The notes beneath the pieces were generated by a model, which did no database searches, was not told the origin of the DNA, and saw nothing but the letters and a program-made list of their open reading frames with translations. 64,000 nucleotides of DNA from CAVTYH01 sp963773875 (GTDB lineage Bacteria; Planctomycetota; Planctomycetia; Pirellulales; JADZDJ01): NCBI GenBank assembly GCA_963773875.1, contig CAVZCV010000008.1:124001-188000 (forward strand), in the 5' to 3' direction. Position numbers and translations under genes: made by a program. Shown here in pieces: positions 19,606-28,211 of this stretch (its first letter is position 1; each line of letters opens with the position of its first letter).

Positions 19606-20947
19606 GCCGCGCGTGGCCGTAGCGTTTGTGGCCTCATCTGGCGAAGGTGGCGCGAAATTGCATCGGCATATTTTCGGTGAAGCGGTCGAGAACCTGACAG
19701 GTGGGGAATACTATTGGATGGCCGGTAACTTCATGAAGTACGGCGCCGCCGAACCATTCATCAAGACGGCGGCCGATCTTCCGGTCGATTCGCACGAGCT
19801 GATCGCGCTTTGCGCGCCACGACCGTGCTTCATCAGTTACGGCGTTCGCGAAAAGGGCGATCCGGACTGGGTCGATGCGCATGGGAGTTTCATGGCGGGG
19901 GTTTTGGCAGGGCCGGTTTACCGACTGCTGGGAAAGAAAGACTTTGGCACGAAAGGCGATTACTTAACCGACTCGATGCCGGAAGTCGGGCAGTTGATCG
20001 GCGGCGAGCTCGCATGGCGACAACACGAAGGCGGCCACACATCAGTGCCGAATTTCCCCGCGTTCTTTGAATGGGTGAGCAATTACGTCGATGCACCTGC
20101 GGTGCCGCAAGCGACGGAAACCAGCAGGGTCACGAAAGAAAAGTCCGATGAGATTGCGAAACAAGCAAAAAACAGTACGGCGAAGTCTGACAGTTCCGCG
20201 GCCAAGACGGACAATGCGAAAGCCGACACCGCGAAGTCGGATCCTGCAGTTGCCGAAGCGCCACCGCGCCCACGAGTCAATTCTGCCATCGTGCCGCGAT
20301 TGAACGGCGGTTTCATGACGAAACACCGCGCGAATGTGGATGTTGCCAAGAAAGGCGATATCGATCTGTTATTTCTGGGCGATTCCATTACCGACTTTTG
20401 GCGTAACAGTGGCCGCGGCAGCGCAACTGGGGACGCAACTCCGCTAGCAGGCAAGCCTGTATTCGACAAATTCTACGGCGATATGAAAACCGCTAACTTC
20501 GGAATTGCAGGCGACACCACGCAGGGAGTTCTGTGGAGGCTGCAAAATGGCGAGGGTGAAGGCTTTTCGCCGAAAGCCATAATGTTAATGATCGGCACCA
20601 ACAACACTTCCGCCAGAAATACACCCCAAGAAATCGCTATCGGTGTGGCCGCCGTCGTGTTCGAACTGCGGAAGGATTTTCCCGATGCTAAAATTCTGCT
20701 GCTGGGGATCTTCCCGCGTGGCCCTGCCAATGCATCCGTGCGGACACAACTTGCGGAAATCAATAAGATCATTTCGGCGCTCAACGACAACAATCACATC
20801 ACCTATTTAGACATCGGTTCCAAATTCCTGGCCGAAGACGGATCCATCCCTAAAGACGTGATGAGCGACGGATTGCATCCTACCACCAAAGGCTATGAGA
20901 TATGGGCCGAGGCGGTGAAAGAACCTCTCCAGGATCTGATGAGGTGA
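19553..20947 (+). CDS. CE15 C-terminal part fused to an SGNH/GDSL esterase domain
   Basis: Continuation of the esterase starting at 18700. The first part holds the CE15 triad region: nucleophile Ser in GVSRYGKAALVAEAF, the Glu of SSGEGGAKLHRHIFGEA, AGNFMKYG, and the His in HEGGHTSVPNFPAFFEW. A linker of about 70 residues rich in Lys, Ala, Asp and Thr (AKSDSSAAKTDNAKADTAKS) leads to an SGNH hydrolase: LLFLGDSITDFW, NFGIAGDTTQGVLWRL, IMLMIGTNN and DGLHPTTKGYEIW carry blocks I, II, III and V. The second domain is of the type often found as carbohydrate (acetyl) esterase. The whole protein, about 748 residues, would remove both uronate esters and acetyl groups from xylan. The ATG at 19553 is only the first in the frame, not a real start. 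Confidence 0.85.
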   Translation: MEGVSRYGKAALVAEAFEPRVAVAFVASSGEGGAKLHRHIFGEAVENLTGGEYYWMAGNFMKYGAAEPFIKTAADLPVDSHELIALCAPRPCFISYGVREKGDPDWVDAHGSFMAGVLAGPVYRLLGKKDFGTKGDYLTDSMPEVGQLIGGELAWRQHEGGHTSVPNFPAFFEWVSNYVDAPAVPQATETSRVTKEKSDEIAKQAKNSTAKSDSSAAKTDNAKADTAKSDPAVAEAPPRPRVNSAIVPRLNGGFMTKHRANVDVAKKGDIDLLFLGDSITDFWRNSGRGSATGDATPLAGKPVFDKFYGDMKTANFGIAGDTTQGVLWRLQNGEGEGFSPKAIMLMIGTNNTSARNTPQEIAIGVAAVVFELRKDFPDAKILLLGIFPRGPANASVRTQLAEINKIISALNDNNHITYLDIGSKFLAEDGSIPKDVMSDGLHPTTKGYEIWAEAVKEPLQDLMR

Positions 20948-21036
20948 AGGCGGACTCGCCGAAACACACGAACCTTGTCCACATTCTACCTACCATCCGC
21001 GCAAGGTCAGTTAAATTTCGAGAATTCTGGCGCTAG

Positions 21037-21717
21037 TTAGAAATCTCGCCCGCGATGACCAAACAGCCCCAAGCAAAGAAATCCGAAGCCAGCAAGTAGA
21101 ACGCCAGGGGGTTCTGGGACCATGGAAAATCCAACGCCGGCAATTCCATAATTTTTAGGATTGGTGTTGCCGACAACTTCAGCAGACTGGATGTTTACCT
21201 GGTCGCTTAAGATGGCAACGAAATCAACCGGGCGGTTTGAAGCCGACCAGGGAGGTGCGGGCACTGTCCCAACGACCGAACCTAGCAGGTTTCCGTTTGC
21301 GTTTGGTCCGTCAAAAACGTCCAATAGTCCGTCAGCTGGATAACTGGTGAAAAAGGTGAAGGTAACGCCAAACGCAGAAAGTGGCTGACTGAAATTGATG
21401 ATGGTTGGCGGAGGACCACTCACGGGCGGTCCAAAAAAGTATTGGACTGCTGGATCACTCCCTGAACCCGCCGTAAAGGGGAACGATTCACCGCCATTGT
21501 GTTGGCCGGAAGAACCAGAAGGAACAAAGCTGAACGTCACGCCACTGATAGTCAACGGCGGCAATCTTGAATCGATGCCATTCGCATAGCCGCCAAATTG
21601 ACCGTTGGGTATGTCGTTGAAATTCGAAGTAGCCGTCAAGGCTGCGCGGATGCAAATGGGAAACGAAAGTATGACGAGAACTGCGGCTGCATAGATCTTT
21701 GCATGTGATTTACGCAT
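21037..21717 (-). CDS. PEP-CTERM secreted protein
   Basis: A 226-residue exported protein of unknown function. It has a signal peptide (MRKSHAKIYAAAVLVILSFP, cleavage near IRAAL), a beta-rich body with FNDIPNGQFGGYANGID, VTFSFVPSGSSGQHNGG and FSQPLSAFGVTFTFFTSYPADG, a pattern seen in choice-of-anchor and DUF-type PEP proteins, and the sorting tail MVPEPPGVLLAGFGFLCLGL followed by HRGRDF. The tail shows Pro-Glu-Pro, a hydrophobic helix and a basic end, so exosortase processing is expected. The frame is intact. It is convergent with the esterase gene and has about 90 bp to it. Confidence 0.8.
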   Translation of the reverse strand: MRKSHAKIYAAAVLVILSFPICIRAALTATSNFNDIPNGQFGGYANGIDSRLPPLTISGVTFSFVPSGSSGQHNGGESFPFTAGSGSDPAVQYFFGPPVSGPPPTIINFSQPLSAFGVTFTFFTSYPADGLLDVFDGPNANGNLLGSVVGTVPAPPWSASNRPVDFVAILSDQVNIQSAEVVGNTNPKNYGIAGVGFSMVPEPPGVLLAGFGFLCLGLFGHRGRDF

Positions 21718-22989
21718 TAGCGAACGCCTGCCTTCGGTCCAATTTGATGTTTCGTTTCACCTTTCCCCCATTATGCGCGATCAGCCCTGCTAAACATTGG
21801 GCTGATTGACGCAATATATGCTTATTCCCATGCGGCGGGCAGCGCTTCAGTTTAACGGGGGCGTAACTCGCGCTTGTAACGCGATTATTGCCGATTCCCG
21901 GAGTTGCTCCTGGCCCTCGCCCGGTACCCGGGTACTCGGCGCTGCTCTCCAGTCGTGGACGGCGTGTCCCTCGCCGTTGATCGTAGTCCGGTAAACTACC
22001 GTTTTATTTTTCGCACTACCGCGAAATAGCGAGAAAAGCGGCATCTGCGTGCGAAGCCAAGCATATGCGGAAGGACCGTCTAAAATCACTGTATTCCTCG
22101 GAGAAAACTGCGTTTTCGGCAGTGTACAAACGGCGCTTCTGGACCAAGAGGTCGCTGGTTCACTTGCGCGGCGATTCAATGGCAACGACCGTCAGGCCAT
22201 TGCTAAATTGAGACGTGAAGACTACTTGGCGAAATGCAGGTTTGTGACCTGGCATTCTGCGCCGAAAGGCACTCAGGATCAGAATGTTCCGCCGGCCCCG
22301 AGGACCTAATCGGGCCGGGGATCGACGCGCTCTCACGATTGATTGAGGGAACTCGCCAATCCAACGATGAGGAGGATCTTGAGCACTGCCGGCTAAGTCG
22401 GTGGGCGACCTTTAGCGGCGAGTCGGAGAATTTCTTTCAGGCCGCTGCAACGGTTGATCGCGGACAACCAGTCCGCCATCATAACGCATCCCCTGAAAGT
22501 GCTAGCGGATGCGACCCTGGCAAACTATCATCATTGGCAAGCCATGCCAGCGCCCGCTCGATCGTCGAGTTGCACCAAATTTCAATCCTCCTGTTCCCAC
22601 TTAGGATATCGGCGCAGCAATTCCATGCGTCTTGTGACCCGGGTCCGCCGGTTGCGGTTCTAGTTCCATGGACCATTGATTTTACTTTCATCGAAAGTTT
22701 GCTTGCCGGAGTGCCCACGATTTGCCCAATCGACGTCGCGAAAATCCAACTGGCAATTGGAGTTACTCGGTTATTTTCGAATTGGATTGCGGCCGGCAAG
22801 CTTGCTTCAGCAAGCTTGCCGCAGGTAATCCCCCGGGCACCAAGCTGAAGGGGCCGGCGCCACACATTCGTGGAAATAGAACAAACTGCCGTTAATGGCT
22901 GCCGACCTAATTTCGGCGCACCGCCCAAAGCTGCATTTGGGGTACCTTGGGTGTCGGCCTGGCGGCCAATTGATACCTAAGAAAAAGAA
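21718..22989. other. Gene-poor stretch of 1.3 kb
   Basis: Several open frames of 60-200 codons exist on both strands, but none has a convincing ribosome site, a recognisable domain or a natural amino-acid composition. The only clear structure is the hairpin at 22795-22820. The promoter of the PEP-CTERM gene should lie just after 21717. It may be decayed coding sequence. Confidence 0.5.
22795..22820. other. Perfect 11-bp stem-loop
   Basis: GGCAAGCTTGC (22795-22805), loop TTCA, GCAAGCTTGCC (22810-22820). The stem is itself built around a HindIII-like palindrome. No T-run follows on either strand, so it is not an evident intrinsic terminator. Confidence 0.5.
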
Positions 22990-23020
22990 GACCGCCCGGG
23001 GGAAGCTCCCCCGGGCGGTC
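22990..23020 (-). terminator. Strong intrinsic terminator of the 67-aa ORF
   Basis: A perfect 14-bp GC-rich stem (22990-23003 with 23007-23020) and a 3-nt loop. On the minus strand it is followed by TTCTTTTTC. It lies 40 bp after the stop of the small gene at 23060 and shows that this small gene is transcribed. Confidence 0.85.
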
Positions 23021-23059
23021 GCTGCTGTCAATTCTTTCGCCAATCTGCGACACGCGCGC

Positions 23060-23263
23060 TTACTTCTGGATGGATTTCCAGTCGCGATGAATTCGCAGGA
23101 TCGCGGCTGCCTGAGCAAGGCGATATTGCTCGGCTTTTTCCGCCTCAGTTCTTGGTCTCGCAATGGAATCGAAGTCCTCTGCCTTGGGCTCGATCGTGCC
23201 ACGATATTTGCCTGTGAGATAGGCCAAAAATCTTGGATCGCTCAGTTCGTCGGCATTCGTCAT
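23060..23263 (-). CDS. Small hypothetical protein, 67 aa
   Basis: Not a family I can name. The product MTNADELSDPRFLAYLTG is acidic at first and then helical and charged (RTEAEKAEQYRLAQAAAILR), with no membrane segment or cysteines, and looks like a soluble, mostly alpha-helical protein. The strongest argument for it is the strong terminator 40 bp after its stop and its natural composition. It lies downstream of the malQ remnant on the same strand, and may have moved next to it when malQ was truncated. Confidence 0.55.
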   Translation of the reverse strand: MTNADELSDPRFLAYLTGKYRGTIEPKAEDFDSIARPRTEAEKAEQYRLAQAAAILRIHRDWKSIQK

Positions 23264-23412
23264 AATTTACTCTCATTAGTTGCGGAATATCAGCTGGCAC
23301 ATGTCGCCCAAAATAAGGACGAAAAACATATCTGAAATACCCGACAGCAGTTTTCGCAAACATTTGGGATGCTGGCATGCTGCGAATGATTTCCACGAGG
23401 CGGGCGTGGCAG

Positions 23413-23768
23413 TCACATATGTAATGTAGCCGAGGTGTCCGACAAAACGGACGTCACGCAATCGTTCTTGCGAAGCAATCCGTCTTCGATCAGCCAATCA
23501 GGGCTGATGATAAATTCGTTGCCGGCAAAAGACGACAGCGGCTGATACGGTGAATTGCCGCAGCCCGTCGGCCCAAGCGGCAGCGCCTGCCACCATCTTT
23601 GCCCCGCCGCGTGTAGCAGATCGATCCAGCGGACAGCGGTTGGTCCAACGTCGCCAATGCCGTAGGGAGATGGCAATATGATGTGGTGTGCATCAGCACG
23701 CCAGAAGCACGGTAATGCGGCGGAAAAACCGATGAGCCGCTCGAATTGTTGTCAACGGTGGTGGTCAT
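23413..23768 (-). pseudogene. malQ: malQ (4-alpha-glucanotransferase) 5' remnant
   Basis: Only the first ~105 residues of a GH77 amylomaltase (normally about 500) remain. From ATG 23768 the frame reads FPPHYRASGVLMHTTS, the standard start of the family, then shifts; the next frame reads LPSPYGIGDVGPTAVRWIDL, GQRWWQALPLGPTGCGNSPY and SFAGNEFIISPDWLIEDGLL. Similarity ends near 23458 and unrelated sequence follows. The shift near 23700 may be a base error, but the loss of four fifths of the gene is real. It lies 117 bp after glgP on the same strand, the usual position for malQ in glycogen/maltodextrin operons, so this bacterium either has another malQ or has lost this branch. Confidence 0.8.
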
Positions 23769-23885
23769 ATTTCAATGCGTCGGTGTGGCATTCGGCGCTG
23801 TTAAATGCCGCGCGGACAACCCGCTGTCCTGCGGCGGCTGCCGGCGTAAGGAGAAACGGTCATAGCGCACTTTCTATCGTCCGCC

Positions 23886-26396
23886 TTAAGGTATTGGACA
23901 GGGCTCCGCTTTCCAAATGTCGGCCGCGTATTCGCCGATTGTGCGATCGCTGGAAAACTTGCCGGAGCTTGCCGCATTGAGGATTGCCTTCCGCGTCCAG
24001 GCTGCTTCGTCGACATATTCGGCGACGAGCTTTTGATCGGCTTGTAAATACGATGGCAAGTCGGCTAGGTGCATGTAGTGATCACCGCCGGCCAGTAGCG
24101 TGTCGACAATTGGCCTGAAGGCGTCGGGCTCGAAATAGCTAAAGCGGTTGGACGCAATCATGTCCAGCGCCTCGCGCGTTTCGCAATCGTGCTCGTAGTG
24201 CCAACGCGGATTGTACGTGGCCCGGTCGTCGGCGACCTGCTGCGCGGTAAGTCCGAACAGGAAGAAATTCTCCTCGCCGGCAGCTTCGGCCATTTCGATC
24301 GTGGCGCCGTCGCGCGTGCCGATGGTTAGTGCGCCATTCATCATAAACTTCATGTTGCTGGTGCCGCTGGCTTCGTAGCCAGCGGTGGATATCTGATTCG
24401 AGACGTCGGCAGCCGGAATCAACCGTTCCGCCAGGCTGACGTTGTACTCGGGCAGAAATACGACTTTAATGCGTCCGCGGACCGCAGAATCTCCATCGAT
24501 GGTTCCGGCGAGGTTGTTAATGAATTTGATGTTCAGTTTCGCCAACTGATATGCGGGAGCCGCCTTGCCGGCGAAGAAAAACGTTCGCGGGGCCATTTCG
24601 AGCTTGGGATTGTGCCGCAGCCGATTGTAGAGCACGACGATCCGCAGCGCGTTCAGGAGTTGCCGCTTGTATTCGTGAATGCGTTTGACCTGACAGTCAA
24701 AAATCGAATCGGGATTGACCATAACGTTCAGCGTCGATCTGAGCCAATCGGTGAATTTCAGCTTCGCTTCGCGCTTCGCCTGCCGGAATTCCTTTTGAAA
24801 GTCCGCGTCGCCCGCGAGCGGTTTTAGGTGGGCAAGTTCGTCGAGATTCGTTATCCAATTGGTGCCAATTGCGCCCGTGATCACGGCAGAAAGGCCCGGA
24901 TTGGCCAGCATCAACCAGCGACGCGGCGTGACGCCGTTAGTTTTGTTGGAAAACCGTTCGGGGTACAACTCAGCGAGGTCTTTCACGGTCGTCTTGCGTA
25001 ACAGCTCCGAATGGATGGCGGCGACGCCGTTGGTACTATGCGAGCCGACGATGGCCAAGTTGGCCATCCGCATCTTCCGCGGCGCCGCCTCTTCGATGAG
25101 GCTGCAATTGGCGATCCTGGAACTGTCGCCCGGGAACCGCGTACCAACGTCGTCGAGCAATCGGCTGTTGATTTGGTAGATGATTTCCAATTGCCGCGGG
25201 AGCAGCATTTCAATCCACTGCAGCGGCCATTTTTCCAGCGCCTCGGGAAGCAGGGTATGATTGGTGTACGCCAGCGTTTGCTTTGTTAACTCGAAGGCAT
25301 CGTTCCAATCGAGTTTGGCCTCATCGAGCAGAATCCGCATTAGCTCGGGAACGGCCATCGCCGGATGTGTATCGTTCATTTGGATGGCGACTTGCTGCGG
25401 CAGCGCGTCCCAACTTGCATTGCTCCGGCGGAAGCGGCGCACAATATCGGCCAAAGAGCAAGCGACCAGGAAGTACTCCTGAATGAATCGCAAACCTTGG
25501 CCCAAATCGGTGGAGTCATCGGGATAAAGCACACGCGTCAGCGATTCGGCGGCGAGTTTTGCTGCCAGCGCGTCGACGAATTCGCCGCGACTGAATTCGG
25601 CGAAATCAAAATAGTTCGGCGTGGCGGCCGCCCAGAGCCGTAGTGTGTTGATGGTTTTTCCGCCGTAGCCGACGATGGGCCGATCGAATGGAATGCCGAT
25701 TAGGCTCATTGGTTCACCTGGAATCGCATGCAAGCTTCCGCCGCGCAGCTCGAACGAGCAGTTTAGCTTGACCTCCACTTGCTCGCGCGGACGAGCGACT
25801 TCCCATGGATCAGGATAGCGCAGCCAGTTGTCGGGCTGCTCCTGCTGCCAGCCATTTACGATGGTCTGCTTGAAAATGCCGTATTCATACCGTAGGCCGT
25901 AACCCATCGCTGGTAACGACATCGTGGCCATCGAATCGAGAAAGCAAGCGGCCAGTCGCCCAAGGCCACCGTTCCCCAGCCCAGCGTCCGGTTCCTGTTC
26001 GAGCAGGCCGAGCCAATCCAGCTTGTGCTGCTTGACCGGTTCCTCGGCAATTCGATCCAACAACAGATTGGTCAGGTTGTTGGCGAGCGATCTGCCGATC
26101 AAGAATTCCATCGAGAGGTAATAAATCCGTTTGGCGTTCTCGCGCTGATACGTTTCTTCCGTGAGGACCCAGCGCTGCGATAGCACATCGCGAACAGAGT
26201 GTGCAAACGCCTCGAAGCGTTCGCGGGCGCCGGCAGCACTTACCGGCGTAACGCTGTCGAATAGCAAATGCCGTTCGTACAGCGCATCTTCAGTCCCGGC
26301 GAATTTCACTGGGCCGCAGCCATACTGCTGGCGCAGAGCAGCTAGTCCGTCTAGCGATTGGGTTGTAGTGCTCGGAGTTTTCATTGTGATTGCCAT
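23886..26396 (-). CDS. glgP: Glycogen/maltodextrin phosphorylase
   Basis: GT35 enzyme that releases glucose-1-phosphate from alpha-1,4-glucans using phosphate and pyridoxal phosphate. The 836-residue chain is full length: ENAKRIYYLSMEFLIGRSLANN and GNGGLGRLAACFLDSMATM near the N-terminus, NDTHPAMAVPELMRIL, RIHEYKRQLLNALRIV, and the PLP site EASGTSNMKFMMNGALTIGT, whose Lys forms the Schiff base, followed by GTRDGATIEM. The start is ATG 26396 with GAAAGAGG 8 nt upstream; a second ATG four codons on is possible. The enzyme is cytoplasmic. The malQ remnant behind it suggests an ancestral glgP-malQ operon. No allosteric-site extension is evident, as usual for bacterial forms. Confidence 0.96.
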   Translation of the reverse strand: MAITMKTPSTTTQSLDGLAALRQQYGCGPVKFAGTEDALYERHLLFDSVTPVSAAGARERFEAFAHSVRDVLSQRWVLTEETYQRENAKRIYYLSMEFLIGRSLANNLTNLLLDRIAEEPVKQHKLDWLGLLEQEPDAGLGNGGLGRLAACFLDSMATMSLPAMGYGLRYEYGIFKQTIVNGWQQEQPDNWLRYPDPWEVARPREQVEVKLNCSFELRGGSLHAIPGEPMSLIGIPFDRPIVGYGGKTINTLRLWAAATPNYFDFAEFSRGEFVDALAAKLAAESLTRVLYPDDSTDLGQGLRFIQEYFLVACSLADIVRRFRRSNASWDALPQQVAIQMNDTHPAMAVPELMRILLDEAKLDWNDAFELTKQTLAYTNHTLLPEALEKWPLQWIEMLLPRQLEIIYQINSRLLDDVGTRFPGDSSRIANCSLIEEAAPRKMRMANLAIVGSHSTNGVAAIHSELLRKTTVKDLAELYPERFSNKTNGVTPRRWLMLANPGLSAVITGAIGTNWITNLDELAHLKPLAGDADFQKEFRQAKREAKLKFTDWLRSTLNVMVNPDSIFDCQVKRIHEYKRQLLNALRIVVLYNRLRHNPKLEMAPRTFFFAGKAAPAYQLAKLNIKFINNLAGTIDGDSAVRGRIKVVFLPEYNVSLAERLIPAADVSNQISTAGYEASGTSNMKFMMNGALTIGTRDGATIEMAEAAGEENFFLFGLTAQQVADDRATYNPRWHYEHDCETREALDMIASNRFSYFEPDAFRPIVDTLLAGGDHYMHLADLPSYLQADQKLVAEYVDEAAWTRKAILNAASSGKFSSDRTIGEYAADIWKAEPCPIP

Positions 26397-26520
26397 GGCG
26401 GACCTCTTTCAAGTGGGCGATATTCATCGCGTAAAGTATTCTGGATTGTCAAATGTATAAGCGACGGTTGGTTAACATCCGTCTCAGGGCATCTGTGCCG
26501 CGGCCTTTCGTCGGCTCACA

Positions 26521-27051
26521 CTACTCCGCCGAGATGTGCTCGCCCTTTTCCGTCACCGAGCGCTTTAGCAGCAGGACAAGAACGACCAGCGCGGCGGACA
26601 CGACGACGCCGATCCAAAAGACGTCGAAGTACGACAGTGACAAAGCTTGTTGTTGGCGAAGTTGATCGAGCGAATCCACACCCATTAGCCGCGATCGCGA
26701 AGCGTCGCCGGTCCATTGCTGGAACGTCTGCTGAGCCGACTGCAAAAACGACTGGACATGGTGATTCAGCGGAGTGAGCCCGTCGCCGATGCGCGACAGA
26801 TGCAGTTGCAGCCGCCGCTCCCGGATCGTCGATGCCATCGAGGTGCCCACGCTGCCTCCCTCGGTGCGCAGCAGGCTCAGCAAGCCAACCGCCGCCCCCC
26901 GCAGATGCGGCGGGACGTATTTGTAGGCCGCTACGCTGGTCGGCGCGAACATCAGTCCCATGCCGAGCGTCAGCAGCATTCTGGGCCCAACCATTTGCCA
27001 GGGGCCGACCTCCAGGTTCATCCGCACCATCCAGTAATTGGCGGCCGCCAT
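26521..27051 (-). CDS. DHA2 (EmrB-type) MFS efflux permease, C-terminal part
   Basis: Second part of the permease starting at 28142. It contains the last membrane helices: VGPRMLLTLGMGLMFAPTSV, the loop RGAAVGLLSLLRTEGGSVGTS typical of EmrB/QacA, and the final FDVFWIGVVVSAALVVLVLL. The frame breaks near 27095 in CGCGCGGGACC; adding one G to GGG gives LLRAGTDARLLIACGLAVMA and restores a single protein of about 530 residues with 14 helices. The end at ISAE is a normal hydrophilic tail. The ATG at 27051 lies within a helix and is not a real start. Confidence 0.82.
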   Translation of the reverse strand: MAAANYWMVRMNLEVGPWQMVGPRMLLTLGMGLMFAPTSVAAYKYVPPHLRGAAVGLLSLLRTEGGSVGTSMASTIRERRLQLHLSRIGDGLTPLNHHVQSFLQSAQQTFQQWTGDASRSRLMGVDSLDQLRQQQALSLSYFDVFWIGVVVSAALVVLVLLLKRSVTEKGEHISAE

Positions 27052-28142
27052 GACCGCCAGCCCGCAGGCAATGAGCAGCCGCGCGTCGGTCCCGCGCGCA
27101 ACAGCATGCCGACGAGCACCATGGCAGTCAACGACGACGCCCCCGATGGAGACATAATCAATCCAGAGCGCAGAGCGTCGTAACCCATCAGCGACTGGAC
27201 CAGACCTGGCAGCGCGATGCTAGCGCCGTAGATCACGGCAAATGCAAAAAACATGATGACACAGCAGACCGCGAAGTTTCGCTCGCCGAGAACGCGAAAG
27301 TTGATGATCGGACTAGCCGTCCGCATTTCGCGCATGATCAACAAGCCCAGCCCGACTAAGAAAAGTATGAGGAGCGTCTGCACCCGGCCGGAAGGATCGC
27401 CCAGCCAATCCCATTCTTGCCCCTTGCTGAGCATGATCTCCCAAGCGCACATGACGAGCACCAACAAGCTCAGCCCCATGTAATCGAAGTTCAGCGGCTT
27501 GCCGCGCAGCTCACTGCGTTCCTGCTTCAGGTACGCTGGGTCATCGACGACGAAGAACGCGGCGATCACGGCCGCCACGCCCATCGGGACGTTGATCAGG
27601 AAGATCCAGCGCCAGTTGTAATCGACGCAGAGCCAGCCGCCGAGCGTGGGGCCGATAATGGGCGCGATAATGGCCGCGACGCCGAACAGTGTCATCGCGG
27701 TGCCCTGTTTCTCCGGCGGGAAGGCGTCCATCAGCACTCCCTGACTACAGGGCTGCAATCCGCCGCCGGCCAGCCCCTGCAGCACGCGAAAGAAAATCAT
27801 TTGCTCCAGGCTCGTCGCCAGACCGCAGGCCGCCGAAGCCAGCGTGAAAACGGCGATCGACAGCAGAAAATAATTTCGCCGCCCGAGATGGGTCGACAGC
27901 CAGCCGGTGATTGGCAACACAATGGCATTGGCGGCTAGATAGCTGGTGATGACCCAGTCGGCGTCGGATTGGGCGGCGTTCAGCCCGCCCGCGATGTACC
28001 GCAGAGCGACGTTCGCCACCGTTGTGTCCAGGATTTCCATGAACGTGGGAACGAGGACGACAGCGGCGACGATCCAAGGATTAATCGCAAGCGGTCGGCT
28101 GATTGCGGCGGGATTCAGTGCTAGACTGCTCGCGCTCGACAT
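27018..28142 (-). CDS. DHA2 (EmrB-type) MFS efflux permease, N-terminal part
   Basis: Proton-driven multidrug exporter of the inner membrane. The N-terminal half has VLVPTFMEILDTTVANVALR, the D-T-T motif of the first helix of DHA2 proteins, then DADWVITSYLAANAIVLPIT, STHLGRRNYFL (motif A) and RVLQGLAGGGLQPCSQGVL (motif B), and GPTLGGWL (motif C). The true reading frame stops near residue 350, after VGMLLRAG; the last 20 residues (PTRGCSLPAGW...) are an artefact of the frameshift. The EmrA-type membrane fusion protein lies 69 bp upstream, so the two form an EmrAB-like tripartite pump that needs an outer-membrane channel from elsewhere. Confidence 0.88.
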   Translation of the reverse strand: MSSASSLALNPAAISRPLAINPWIVAAVVLVPTFMEILDTTVANVALRYIAGGLNAAQSDADWVITSYLAANAIVLPITGWLSTHLGRRNYFLLSIAVFTLASAACGLATSLEQMIFFRVLQGLAGGGLQPCSQGVLMDAFPPEKQGTAMTLFGVAAIIAPIIGPTLGGWLCVDYNWRWIFLINVPMGVAAVIAAFFVVDDPAYLKQERSELRGKPLNFDYMGLSLLVLVMCAWEIMLSKGQEWDWLGDPSGRVQTLLILFLVGLGLLIMREMRTASPIINFRVLGERNFAVCCVIMFFAFAVIYGASIALPGLVQSLMGYDALRSGLIMSPSGASSLTAMVLVGMLLRAGPTRGCSLPAGWRSWRPPITGWCG

Positions 28143-28211
28143 CTGGATTCTCCTTCACTCAGCTTGTCTCGAGGCTGGTTGTTGTCGGCTGCTGCTGCGC
28201 GGACAGGGTTT

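Noticed and set aside
22234..22848. Open frame of 204 codons in the gene-poor stretch
   Set aside because: No recognised sequence, no Shine-Dalgarno, and equally long frames exist on the opposite strand.
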